Assembly: GCA_013396655.1 (NCBI GenBank) | Contig: WBMV01006289.1 | Span: 2,001,160-2,065,159, forward strand | DNA from: Campylorhamphus procurvoides | Taxonomy: Eukaryota > Chordata > Aves > Passeriformes > Dendrocolaptidae | Length of the DNA: 64,000 nt | Direction: 5' to 3' | Shown: one piece after another, positions 12,101-20,419 of the stretch | Layout: the number at the start of each line of letters is the position of its first letter | Position numbering within the stretch: the stretch's first letter is position 1 | The notes under the pieces: model-generated | What the model was told of the DNA's origin: nothing | Database searches by the model: none | Seen by the model: only the letters and a program-made list of their open reading frames with translations | Position numbers and translations under genes: made by a program

Positions 12101-15100
12101 TCACAGGATATAGAAACGAGATGGTGAAGTTTTCCCCAGGAAAATATTTGACACAGCTGCTTCTCAAAGAGCTGTTTACTTTGTTTCATTATATATCTCT
12201 GCGTGTGCCTGTGTGAAAAACTATGAAGAGTCCACTTGAAGAATTTTTGGCAAAAAGAAACAAACTGTTCTAGATCCTTAGAAAGCAAAATTAAAAAACC
12301 CTCCAATCCCACTGCAAAGAAATTAACAATAATGTTTTGCCTGATTTTTTGCTTCCCCTTGGTTCTCCAGGAGATAGTATAAAACTGCTCCATGATGTGG
12401 CCAAACTACATAACACTGTTTTACCCATGTAAAACAGAGAATGAGCTGTAACCATTGTATAAACCAGGATTGTCTGAGGATGTTTGGAGCCCTCTTCCCA
12501 TTTTCTCTTGAAAGTAAAAGCTGAAATAAAGTAGATCACAGACAAGAAAAAAAAAAGCAGGACAGAGGAGCCTGAGGAAGTTTGTGTTGCTGCTGTAAAC
12601 CTGAGCAACCCAGGGAAAGCAATACAAACAAGCAGCTTGCAACTCTGAAGAAAAATCTGAGGATGGAATTCTGGTACTCTGATTTATGTCAGCTCATAAG
12701 TTATGGCCCACGCAGTTTGACTGAAGGCAGTGTGATTGCTTGTGAAAACAAGTAGTAAATACAATCCAAATCTGGCCTGATATAGTTTTTAAGGCAACTT
12801 TCAGCTCCTGATATTTTCAGAAGTGTCAACTTAGTTTGTTTGATAGTGCAGATATACTTCTTATCAAGAGTAGAAGCAAAGCTAGCTATAATTAAATATT
12901 CACCTGATTTTCTGTCAAAGTGTTGTCTTACCAGCATCTGTTCATGTTGACTTCTCTTGTGATTCAAAAGAGAAAACACCTTCAAGAAACTTTTTATTTT
13001 CTCCTGGTTTCAAGTTGCTTTGTCTCTAAGTGCTGCTGACATCAATCTCTCTGTATTGTGTACTTTCCCCTCTTTCTCTTTCTGTCTCTCTCTCCCTCTC
13101 CCTTTTTAAATTAGAAGTGGGAATCAGCTAGGCCTTGTAAATGATCCAGTAACTATTGGAAAGCAGTTCGAAAGTCTAAATAAACAATTAATGAAACTCC
13201 ATTTAATTTACAGACATTCTGAAACATTTTTAATTAGATCTTCTTAAATTAATGTTCCCTGCTATGATGACACCATTAATTTTCTTTTGTATGACTGAGC
13301 TATCTTTATGAAGTGAGATCCTAGAAATTGCTAACCCTTCTGTTTAAACTGAAAAGAAAGATGTAGACGTGTTTCTTCCTTTTTTTTTTTGCCAATACTG
13401 TAATTTCTTTCCCCAATATGAAGTAATGATGCCACTATCCCCTAACAGCTGCAACTCTTATATACAATTCACACCCATAAAAGTGTAATCTTAAACAAAC
13501 ATATCTTTCACAGACACTTTGAAAATCCTGAATCTAGAAAATCAGGGAAGCTCTTTCCAAGTTTTGAGACCCTGGTTGCTTGTAGAAATGACCTGAATCA
13601 GTATCAGCTAAGAGCTACTGCTGATTGGGATTGAGGGACTGAATCAAACCTTGATGCAACTGCTTTCTAGACATGTTTTACAGATGAAGGTCTTTGAGCA
13701 ACCAATATAAACTCCCAGGCAGAGTCCAAAAGCATTTATTTTATCAGCAAAAACCCTCAGATTTTACGCTTTCTTGATGAACTGTCATAACAAACTTTTT
13801 ACATTTCTTTTTATAGGTGTTTGTGATTTGGGGAAAAGCTCAGGAACATTCAGAATGCTGGTTTGACCTTTATTATTCTCTCAAGCTAAGAGTGTTTCAA
13901 TGAGTGAGATTTCAAAATCTGAATGAGATTTCAAACGACTCTTTGAATGCCCAAAGCAAAACCATCACCACAGGGGAAAAGACTTGTTAGAAAATAAATG
14001 CCAAAGGAGACAGAACTTTCTAAATCTGCCCTTAGTAGGTACAGGCCTGAGGGACATAGTGTGTTTTAAGAATGGGAAATGATGATATTCTGGATCTTTT
14101 TTGTTTTAATTATCACATCTGTACTTATCCTTGTATGATCTTAGCCCTTCTTTCCTTTCTTGCTTATTCTCTTCCTTCTAAACAGTATGTGACTTGAGAT
14201 TTTTGCCTTAGTTCATTCCTCCTACTTGATTCATGGCCACTAACCCCTTGTTCCACTTTGTTTATTGAACAGGTTGTAATGAGAATGAGGCAGATCACCT
14301 GGACAGAGACCAGCAGCCTTATCCCCCATCCCAGAAGACAAAGCGCATGCGCACCTCCTTCAAACACCACCAGCTTCGTACCATGAAGTCCTACTTTGCT
14401 ATCAACCACAACCCAGATGCCAAGGACCTCAAGCAGCTTGCCCAGAAAACAGGCCTGACCAAGAGAGTTCTGCAGGTAAGAAGCCACATCATAGGCTTGA
14501 CAGAATTTTCCCCTACCCCTGCTAGTCAATAGCATTTCCCTTAATGTGTAACAACAGCAATGTACATAGAAATACCTTTGCTAGGTGTGTCCCTAGTGGG
14601 CGTGCAGAGGGGTATGGTATTCCATGGCATGAGTGCCGAATTTATGTCTTACTGCCCCAAGGCAGCCAAATACAAAAGTGTGATTTATAATTAGTTGCCT
14701 CCTCAACATGAGGAAACTACCTTCAGAGTCCACCAACCCAGTAGATGTCCTGGGATCCACAGTCTCTCTGTGGTGACCTCACTAAGGGCAGAGGTAGCAA
14801 ATATGCTAGTTTTATGCATGCTGGGTGAAGCCTTTGGGCTCCCCAGAAGTAGTTAATGTGGCCCCTCACTAAGAGACCCCCCGATATGTTTGAAGCAAGG
14901 TTTGACCAACGTGATCCTCCAGGACCAGCTGGCTCCTTCTCTCAATGCTTGTTAGGCAACTGTTATCATTAAGGGCCTACATAATCAAAAGTCACTTCCC
15001 TATGAAGGACAGCCTAGCAAATCACGTTAAATAAAACCCTATACTGTGTGTGCTAGCTCAGTGAAGTTGAAGTGAGGTGTGTGTTATATGCAGAGTGCTA

Positions 15101-15925
15101 AGGAAGGGCAGTGATTGAGGTAGAAGGAGAATCTATTACCGGCAATTCCTTGTCCATGTTATATGTCACCTAAAACATTTTCAGTGAACCTTACAGAGCA
15201 GAAAGGCTAGGTGACCCATATCAATAATCTGTATGATAGAGATGGTGTAATTACCCCTCCCTCCTCTTCAGCCTTTTCAGATATTTAAGGCAAACTTTCA
15301 GCCTTGGCAAAAATCTGCTCATTCACCCTTTGCCTCAATCTTTATCACGTGTCTTTACCCCAGAACTACCAAACCCAAGAAACACTACATGGCCATCAAG
15401 AAAGTTCCTTTCCTTTGGGGATTGAATGAGTAGATTTTTCTTGGGCCTGCTCTGAAAGAGCTTGGGCTGTGACTTTCCAGTGAGCACCCGTAGCACTTGG
15501 CCTGTGAGAGGGGCAGAACCGCCAGTAGCAAGAAGAGCTGTAGAATGACTTAGGTGATGTGCCACACAAAAACAAACATCAAAAATGACTTAAAAGCAAG
15601 AAAAGAGACAAAAATAAGCAAAACAAAACAAGCATCGGTAAAGAAATCAATTGGGATTGGTTTGCAGGTTTGGTTTCAAAACGCAAGAGCCAAATTCAGA
15701 AGGAACCTTTTGCGGCAGGAGAATGGGGGTGTCGATAAAGCTGATGGCACCTCACTACCGGCACCGCCCTCAGCAGACAGCGGCGCTCTCACTCCACCCG
15801 GCACTGCGACCACTTTAACAGACCTGACCAATCCCACTATCACTGTAGTGACATCAGTGACCTCTAACTTGGACAGCCACGAATCCGGGAGCCCCTCACA
15901 AACTACCTTAACGAACCTTTTCTAA
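5954..15925 (+). CDS. LHX9: LHX9, LIM/homeobox protein 9, full-length form (five coding exons, 397 aa)
   Basis: LIM-homeodomain transcription factor acting in the nucleus; the family is known for roles in gonad, limb, forebrain and spinal interneuron development. The spliced frame joins 5954-6127, 7824-8026, 8777-9132, 14273-14475 and 15668-15925 (174+203+356+203+258 nt = 397 codons plus TAA), the usual length of the vertebrate protein. LIM1 has zinc ligands C71, C74, H92, C95, C98, C101, C120, D123. LIM2 has C133, C136, H155, C158, C161, C164, C183, H186. A basic KGRPRKRK stretch sits at about 224-231. The homeodomain spans about 267-326, with W314, F315, Q316, N317 in helix 3. The C-terminus is Ser/Thr/Pro-rich and ends SPSQTTLTNLF. 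LHX2 is the nearest paralogue, but the N-terminus (MEIVGCRAEENTCPFRPPA), the SYTELAAKSGGLALPYFNG segment and the VDKADGTSLPAPPS tail are LHX9-type. All four introns are GT-AG. The start is the first ATG of the open frame; M20 (6011) is a plausible second start. Confidence 0.98.
6128..7823 (+). other. LHX9: LHX9 intron 1
   Basis: GTAAGA at the donor, TTGTTTTGCAG at the acceptor, phase 0. The content is mixed single-copy sequence with no coding frame of note and no recognised repeat. An A-run lies near 6949-6960. Confidence 0.95.
7824..8026 (+). CDS. LHX9: LHX9 coding exon 2 (LIM domain 1)
   Basis: Begins after TTGTTTTGCAG at residue 59 (NMPPMSPEKPALCAGC) and carries the whole first LIM domain, with the CXXC...HXXC/CXXC...CXXD pattern complete (C71 to D123). 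It ends in phase 2 at TACTACAG|GTACAG, so Arg126 is split across the intron. The donor has C at +4 (GTACAG) and is the weakest of the gene. Reading on past it hits a stop at about 8147 after an unrelated tail, so splicing is required. Confidence 0.97.
8027..8776 (+). other. LHX9: LHX9 intron 2, with internal CpG-rich block
   Basis: Donor GTACAG, acceptor TTTCCTTCAG, phase 2. The middle part (about 8220-8720) is GC- and CpG-rich, which leaves long chance open frames on both strands. None resembles a protein. An internal CpG island of this kind could be regulatory. Confidence 0.9.
8777..9132 (+). CDS. LHX9: LHX9 coding exon 3 (LIM domain 2 and linker)
   Basis: Begins after GTTTCCTTCAG with AAGG, completing Arg126 and reading RFSVQRCARCHLGISASEMV. 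It contains all eight zinc ligands of LIM2 (C133 to H186), the linker, the basic GRPRKRK motif (about 225-231) and VDIVSYNS. It ends in phase 1 at CTCAG|GTGGGAAA, splitting Gly245. LIM2 together with LIM1 is the docking surface for LDB-type co-factors in this family. Confidence 0.97.
11290..11640. promoter_or_regulatory. Intronic CpG island in LHX9 intron 3
   Basis: High GC with many CG dinucleotides (for example 11320-11420 and 11455-11520), bounded on both sides by ordinary AT-rich intron. Could be an internal promoter, a Polycomb-type island or an antisense RNA start. The sequence does not decide between these. Confidence 0.45.
13170..13290. promoter_or_regulatory. Candidate homeodomain-site cluster in intron 3
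   Basis: Within about 120 bases there are at least six TAAT/ATTA cores (CAATTAATG, TTTAATTT, TTTAATTAG, AAATTAATG, CCATTAATTTT). LHX, POU and other homeodomain proteins bind such cores. AT-rich background makes some expected by chance, so this is only a candidate enhancer. Confidence 0.25.
14273..14475 (+). CDS. LHX9: LHX9 coding exon 4 (linker and homeodomain helices 1-2)
   Basis: Begins after TTTATTGAACAG, completing Gly245 and reading CNENEADHLDRDQQPYPPSQ. It then enters the homeodomain (KRMRTSFKHHQLRTMKSYFA and onward) and stops after RVLQ, homeodomain position 46. It ends in phase 0 at CTGCAG|GTAAGA. The junction therefore sits exactly before recognition helix 3. Exon 4 can join exon 5 (VWFQN, full homeodomain) or the alternative terminal exon at 18999. 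Read-through without splicing would add 17 residues after LQVR... and end at TAG 14530-14532. Confidence 0.97.
14476..15667 (+). other. LHX9: LHX9 intron 4
   Basis: Donor CTGCAG|GTAAGA, acceptor GGTTTGCAG, phase 0. This intron is removed to make the full-length protein. For the alpha form, the same donor instead joins 18999, skipping exon 5 and its untranslated region. No repeat or other gene is recognised inside. Confidence 0.93.
15668..15925 (+). CDS. LHX9: LHX9 coding exon 5 (homeodomain helix 3 and C-terminus)
   Basis: Begins after GGTTTGCAG at VWFQNARAKFRRNLLRQENG, providing the DNA-recognition helix with W, F and N at homeodomain positions 48, 49 and 51. The C-terminal tail is rich in Ser, Thr and Pro, with repeated TLTDLTN/TVVTSVTSN-like segments, and closes with TLTNLF and TAA (15923-15925). 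The same terminal hexapeptide closes LHX2. Confidence 0.97.
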   Translation, partial: VWFQNARAKFRRNLLRQENGGVDKADGTSLPAPPSADSGALTPPGTATTLTDLTNPTITVVTSVTSNLDSHESGSPSQTTLTNLF

Positions 15926-15933
15926 CATTTTAG

Positions 15934-16062
15934 TTTTTTTTTTTTTTAATTCTTACTCTTCATTATTATTATTATAATTATTATAATTATTATTATTATT
16001 TTCAAGCCTTTTTTAAAAAAACAAAAAACAAACCAACAAACAAACCCACAAAATATTTGGGA
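15934..16062. repeat. T-run, ATT microsatellite and A-rich tract
   Basis: T14 at 15934-15947, then imperfect ATT/ATA repeats at 15962-16001, then an A-rich tract with AAAC units up to about 16052. Low-complexity sequence in the LHX9 3' untranslated region. Confidence 0.9.
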
Positions 16063-16130
16063 AAATAAACAGCTTGATGTGTAGCATCTGCAGCCACTTG
16101 GCAAATGAGTTTGAAGTAATATGTTGCTAT

Positions 16131-16136
16131 AATAAA
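16131..16136 (+). terminator. AATAAA polyadenylation signal, proximal LHX9
   Basis: AATAAA followed within 10-25 bases by a TTATTGTTGTTAAATTGT stretch that fits a GU/U-rich downstream element. It is a reasonable proximal 3' end, 206 bases after the stop. A second AATAAA lies just upstream at 16064-16069. Confidence 0.5.
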
Positions 16137-18459
16137 TGAACATTTATTGTTGTTAAATTGTATTCAAATTTTTTAAATTCATCAAATGACTGAAGAGAAG
16201 GTTATGACTCATTCTCATAAGTGCCTCTTAAAATTGTATGTTACTTATTTCCAGAACCTTGAAAAAAATTGTTATTACAAAAAAAAAAAAAGATTCTTTC
16301 CCTCCTTGATAACCACATAAAAACCAGCACAAAAAGAATGCTGTTTCAGGATTGTATATTCACTTGCAGCATTTAGGAACCCTAAATTTAATTTCAGTTT
16401 TATAATGCATCTAAAAGTTTTGTATGATTTATTTTTTAAATGTCAAATAATAAATACAAAATTAATGCAACTAATAATTGAAAGAGACTGGAAGTGCCAG
16501 TGCTCTTTTCTAATGCTTTAGTCCCAAGCCTGATCCTCCCTGAGCACTGGGGATCTCACTGGGATAGCTAAAGGCTCCTCTGCCAGTTCTTCACCCAGCT
16601 GGGACGTCCTTGGCCACCACTGAAAGCCATGCCTGGATGGAGGGCTTGGAGAGAGAGACCCAGTGATGAGAGTGCATGTGAGTGAGGATGGCAGGATCAG
16701 GCTGTTGGTCTCCAAATTTGTGTCCTGGACACTAAGAAGACAAGATCTGGAAAAAACCCACCAGAATGAGCTCCCTCCTAGAAGGATATTATTAAAGTAA
16801 TAATAGCAGAATAACGATGCAGGTGAGGAGTCCTACTGATCTGAAATATTGCATAGGGAGCTGGTTTCATTTTTGTCTGTCAAGCAGCTCTGATTTGGAA
16901 TTTGAAAAAATAAAAATTGCAGTTTGCTACATGGCTTTGATGCCATACCATCCAAGCACACAGGAGGTTGCCCAGCTACTTTAGTGAACACAAAAGTAAT
17001 TTTCAAGAAGGGATATGCATGTGTACTATTCAACAAATTTTGATAAATCCTACCCTTTTTCTTTTTTTCAGGGAAAATGGAAATAAGCAAAATATAATTT
17101 ATTAAGATGTTTAAGGAAAAAGTTATTTCAGTACAATTTATTCATTAGTATTTTGAATTTATTTTAGATGTTTCCTGAGATTGTATCAGACACTTTGTTT
17201 AACACAGGAACTTAAAATATTTAGTTCATTAATATCTCTAACACTTTCTAAACTTTGTATTAAAGAAAAAACTGTTAACAAAAATCATACAAGACCAGGA
17301 ATTGGCAGTGAATAACTCCAAAGCCGATAAACTCAGAAGCCTTGTGGATGCTGATCTGAATACATTTCTTAGTTTACAATAGCGATCTTTCTTTTTTTTT
17401 TTTTTTTTTTAGTTTTATTTAAGCTAAAAGTCTGAATGGTCTGGGCAGTGGTGAATGTTCATTTGTATCCTTTTATTGTAGTTGAACACCAATTAGATTG
17501 TGGAGAGTCTCAGAAACAAAAACAAACAAAAACCAGTCAAGATCTATGTCTTGCTTTTAGTGGATTGTTAAGAATAACTTTGCACATATACCCCACTTTT
17601 TAGACACCATCAAACCTCTTTTTGGTGGTCAAAGTGGCTATTTAATATATTTTAAAGGTGTCCTTTTTGGCTGTATAAATGTGTGGTTACATATTGACAG
17701 TTCACTGCCCACATTAAAGTGCATTATTGTAATTTTTGCTCAGGGTTTTTAGAAAATTAGCACAGAAAAGTAGCTTATTTTTAAAAAAAGATGACGGAAG
17801 AGATGTTAACACTGTAATAGAAGAAAGGTGTGTTTGCCATTATATATTTAGCAAGTATGGTTATCATCTTCTACGGATATTGAATCTTGACTTTTCCTAT
17901 TTCTATTACCTTATGGGCATTTACCACTAACCAGACCAAACGACCTTGGTAAGGCTGAGATCTTTATTAATACACTTTTACAGGTAAAAATATTGATACT
18001 TATAAATTTTGTTCTTTGACAGAACAATATATGGTACTAGAGATCTACTTTATTAAGTAGACTAATTAAAACTCAGTTCTACTATGTGCCTTATGATATA
18101 CCTTGGGAGTAAGTTTGTGAAAAATCAGGATATATGTGTTGTTTGTTAAATTAACTGTTTTAAGCCCTTTTGACACCTCACTAGTTTTGTACTGTTTTAC
18201 CTCTTATTTCTGAAACTCTTTTTATGGTGTATCCTGTTAGAGGGGACAAACATGTCATAGAAAGCAGTTGTGCACTCTTTCAGATATAGTTGATAAATCC
18301 AATAATCTTATATATTGAGCTTCGTGTTTATAGTACAGTAAGTGGTCTAGCAAAATTGTCCATGTTTCTTTGTTTATTGATAAATGCATTGTATAGAAAC
18401 TATTTCCCCTAAATATTTATGGACCAAACAATTGTGATATATCCTATTAAATTTGTGTG

Positions 18460-18465
18460 AATAAA
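18460..18465 (+). terminator. AATAAA polyadenylation signal, distal LHX9
   Basis: AATAAA followed by a GTTGTTGGGGTTTTTTTCC tract about 45-65 bases on, the best-looking distal cleavage context before the alternative exon. A transcript ending here would exclude the alternative terminal exon at 18999. Confidence 0.5.
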
Positions 18466-18998
18466 CCATTTTGAATCTAAGGAGTTTTATTTCCCATCAG
18501 TTTTTCGTTGTTGGGGTTTTTTTCCTTTTTTTTTCGTTCTCTTTTTTCTTTTCTTTTTTTTCCCCTTTTTAAAAATATTTAAAGTCTACGTGTACCAGTG
18601 CGTCTCTTTACTTTTACAGTACCTATGAACAATTGGTACTAAACACAGAAACACGGCCTTTTAAATATTTTAAAATATGGTTCCTTCTTAGGTTTTCAGT
18701 TTCTTCATATTCAGTGTATATGCTACTGCTGGTGCAATTTAGATTTTAGCTTTTTAGCCTCCCTTTTTGAACATGCAAAGTAATGCCCCACTGATTTGTT
18801 ATTGAAACCCTGTCTTAGACTTCTAAAAAAGCCAGAAAACTTGCAGCTAAAGTAATTGCATGACAAATATAACCTAAATAGTATGATGAAATGAATCAAG
18901 ATTTAATGCTAGGTATATTGAACACAAAATAGAATTGCAGACCCCGAAAAGCCAGGTTGCTCTGTAGTTTAATAAATTGTCACTATGATTTCTTTCAG

Positions 18999-19055
18999 GG
19001 AGAACAAATCATGGGGCATTACAGCCAAACATCCCGACGTTTGAAAATTCCCTAA
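18999..19055 (+). CDS. LHX9: LHX9 alternative terminal coding exon (Lhx9-alpha type, 18 residues)
   Basis: After a good acceptor (TGATTTCTTTCAG, AG at 18997-18998) the sequence reads GEQIMGHYSQTSRRLKIP and TAA (19053-19055). I recognise this as the tail of the truncated-homeodomain isoform of mammalian LHX9, which I recall as identical apart from L in place of M at position 5. Phase 0 joins it directly to exon 4 (Q312), giving a 330-residue protein. That protein keeps both LIM domains and homeodomain helices 1-2 but lacks the WFQN recognition helix, so it should bind LIM partners without normal DNA binding. The exon lies 3.1 kb downstream of the main stop, beyond several polyadenylation signals, so use of this exon also depends on 3' end choice. 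Confidence 0.9.
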   Translation, partial: GEQIMGHYSQTSRRLKIP

Positions 19056-19680
19056 AGTATTAAAAGAAGGGGAAAAGTTTGATCGGAAATCCACTGCAGT
19101 GAAGACAAAGACAATATTAGGTTATGATAATCATACATTTAAAAATCTATTGAGCCAAAAAATAAAAATAAAAGACTTGATGTCATTTCCTGAATGTTAA
19201 GAAAACATATGTTATTTTACCGTGTCTAATTAACAGAACTGAAGGCTTCAACAAATTGTGTGGTATCAAAAAGAAATTTAGAGAAACTATGTATAAAACC
19301 AGAGCAACCTGGCAGCAATCTACCCAGCCCATATTCGACGAAACCTTTTCTTTAAAAGCAAAAATCACATTTGTCAAGCACAAGTACTTGTAAAATAAAA
19401 TCTGAGTGCATTCATTCCACTTGCTTGCTAATGTGTACTAGTCATATCTGTTAAATGGATTTTTGTAAATTCAAAGAGAACTTTTCACTCATCCAAGACC
19501 ATAGGAATCAAAACCCAGTAACTTTAGTACTATTGTTTCCGGATTAATTTTTTTTTAAATGAGACAAATCTGCATGCACTTTGCCATCTGTCACATATAG
19601 TGTACATTTCTGTATGATGAATTTCTCTTTGATGTTTCTTGTATGGTAGCTTTCATTAATAAACATTTTATTTGATGCAA
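19056..19680 (+). other. LHX9: 3' untranslated region of the LHX9 alpha transcript
   Basis: Noncoding AT-rich sequence after the TAA of the alternative exon. It ends near an AATAAA at 19658-19663 that is followed by T-rich sequence (CATTTTATTTG). No other coding potential on the + strand. Confidence 0.55.
19658..19663 (+). terminator. AATAAA polyadenylation signal for the alpha terminal exon
   Basis: Sits about 600 bases after the alternative stop codon in a CATTAATAAACATTTTATTT context. It is a plausible gene end. Its reverse complement neighbourhood (TTTATT at 19668-19673) could serve a convergent minus-strand transcript. Confidence 0.4.
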
Positions 19681-19861
19681 ACATAGTTAACTTTATGTAA
19701 ACACATAGCTAATTGTTCCAACTAATTTAAAATTTTCTTTTGAAAAGAAGCAGTACAGTGCAGTTCTAATATGCTATATATATTTAAAATCAAAAAGAAT
19801 GAGGTAGCAATACTGTTGCACAGCATAAAATTATTTCGTTTGGTATTAACATTTTAATTTT

Positions 19862-20418
19862 TTAACTTCCTATATAAATATGACATTTTACAAAGAAATT
19901 CCCATCAGCATCAACAATAAAACAATCCCCAAATTCTTCATCAATATAAGAAACACGAGCAGTACAGTATGTAAAATCCTCAATGACTTTTAGAGTACAA
20001 GGATATGATTTGTGGATCCCAGAGCTGTTTACAAGGTCACTATGCAATGAACAAGTATGCTACAGAAAGTTGCTCCTGAGATTCCCAGCCCAAATCACAG
20101 ATGATTTTTACAAGCCAACAAGCAAGTGTAACAATAACCAAGTCTTAGTAATGAGGTTTTGTAACTGTTAAGCAACTATTTGCAGAAAGATTTTTTTAAA
20201 ATATATTCCTGTTTAGCTGTATAGCCAAAGCATATGTTAAACAAATTAACATATAAAAGATTTGCCAGAAAATCTTTCATTAAGATGACATTTTTATTAT
20301 ATACTAATGAACCCTATGTAAACAATGTAACTTTTATGAATGATGGACATTAAATATTTCACTTACGTGTATCCTCAGCATTTTGCATGTTTTCTTAAGC
20401 TTTTCCAGTTTCAGAATT
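19862..20418 (-). other. Unidentified possible two-exon minus-strand 3' gene end
   Basis: On the minus strand a strong acceptor (TGATTTTCTTTTTAG) is followed by a 52-base segment (20418-20367) open in one frame (ILKLEKLKKTCKMLRIH) and a strong donor, CAC|GTAAGT. About 300 bases further on, CTTTCTGTAG at 20062-20060 opens a frame in the matching phase that runs 66 codons (65 residues plus stop) to TAA at 19862 and includes YIDEEFGDCFIVDADGNFFV. If real, it would be the 3' end of a gene converging tail-to-tail on LHX9. I do not recognise the protein. Chance frames of this length are common here, an acceptor-like TAG precedes any frame opened by that stop, and no convincing upstream exon with matching phase was found. 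Confidence is therefore low. Confidence 0.15.
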
Positions 20419-20419
20419 C

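Larger units (their letters stand above)
9133..14272 (+). other. LHX9: LHX9 intron 3 (5.1 kb), with candidate enhancer blocks
   Basis: The largest intron between coding exons, phase 1. It holds a GC-rich patch (10020-10300), a strong CpG-rich patch (about 11290-11640), and AT-rich blocks with clustered homeodomain cores at about 10375-10480 and 13170-13290. No coding exon or mobile element was recognised. The chance frames across the CpG patch have GC-driven composition rich in Pro, Gly and Arg. Confidence 0.9.
15926..18480 (+). other. LHX9: LHX9 3' untranslated region, full-length transcript
   Basis: Noncoding sequence after the TAA, AT-rich, with a T-run and an ATT microsatellite near its start. 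AATAAA signals occur at 16064-16069, 16131-16136, 16449-16454 and 18460-18465, so both short and long 3' ends are possible. The distal one is followed by a TGTTGGGG-TTTT tract typical of a downstream GU/U-rich element. Which is used cannot be told without transcript data. Confidence 0.65.

Noticed and set aside
15554..15667. Extension of the exon 5 frame upstream of the acceptor
   Set aside because: Lys-rich intron translation. The acceptor TTTGCAG at 15661-15667 and the join to exon 4 give the conserved homeodomain.
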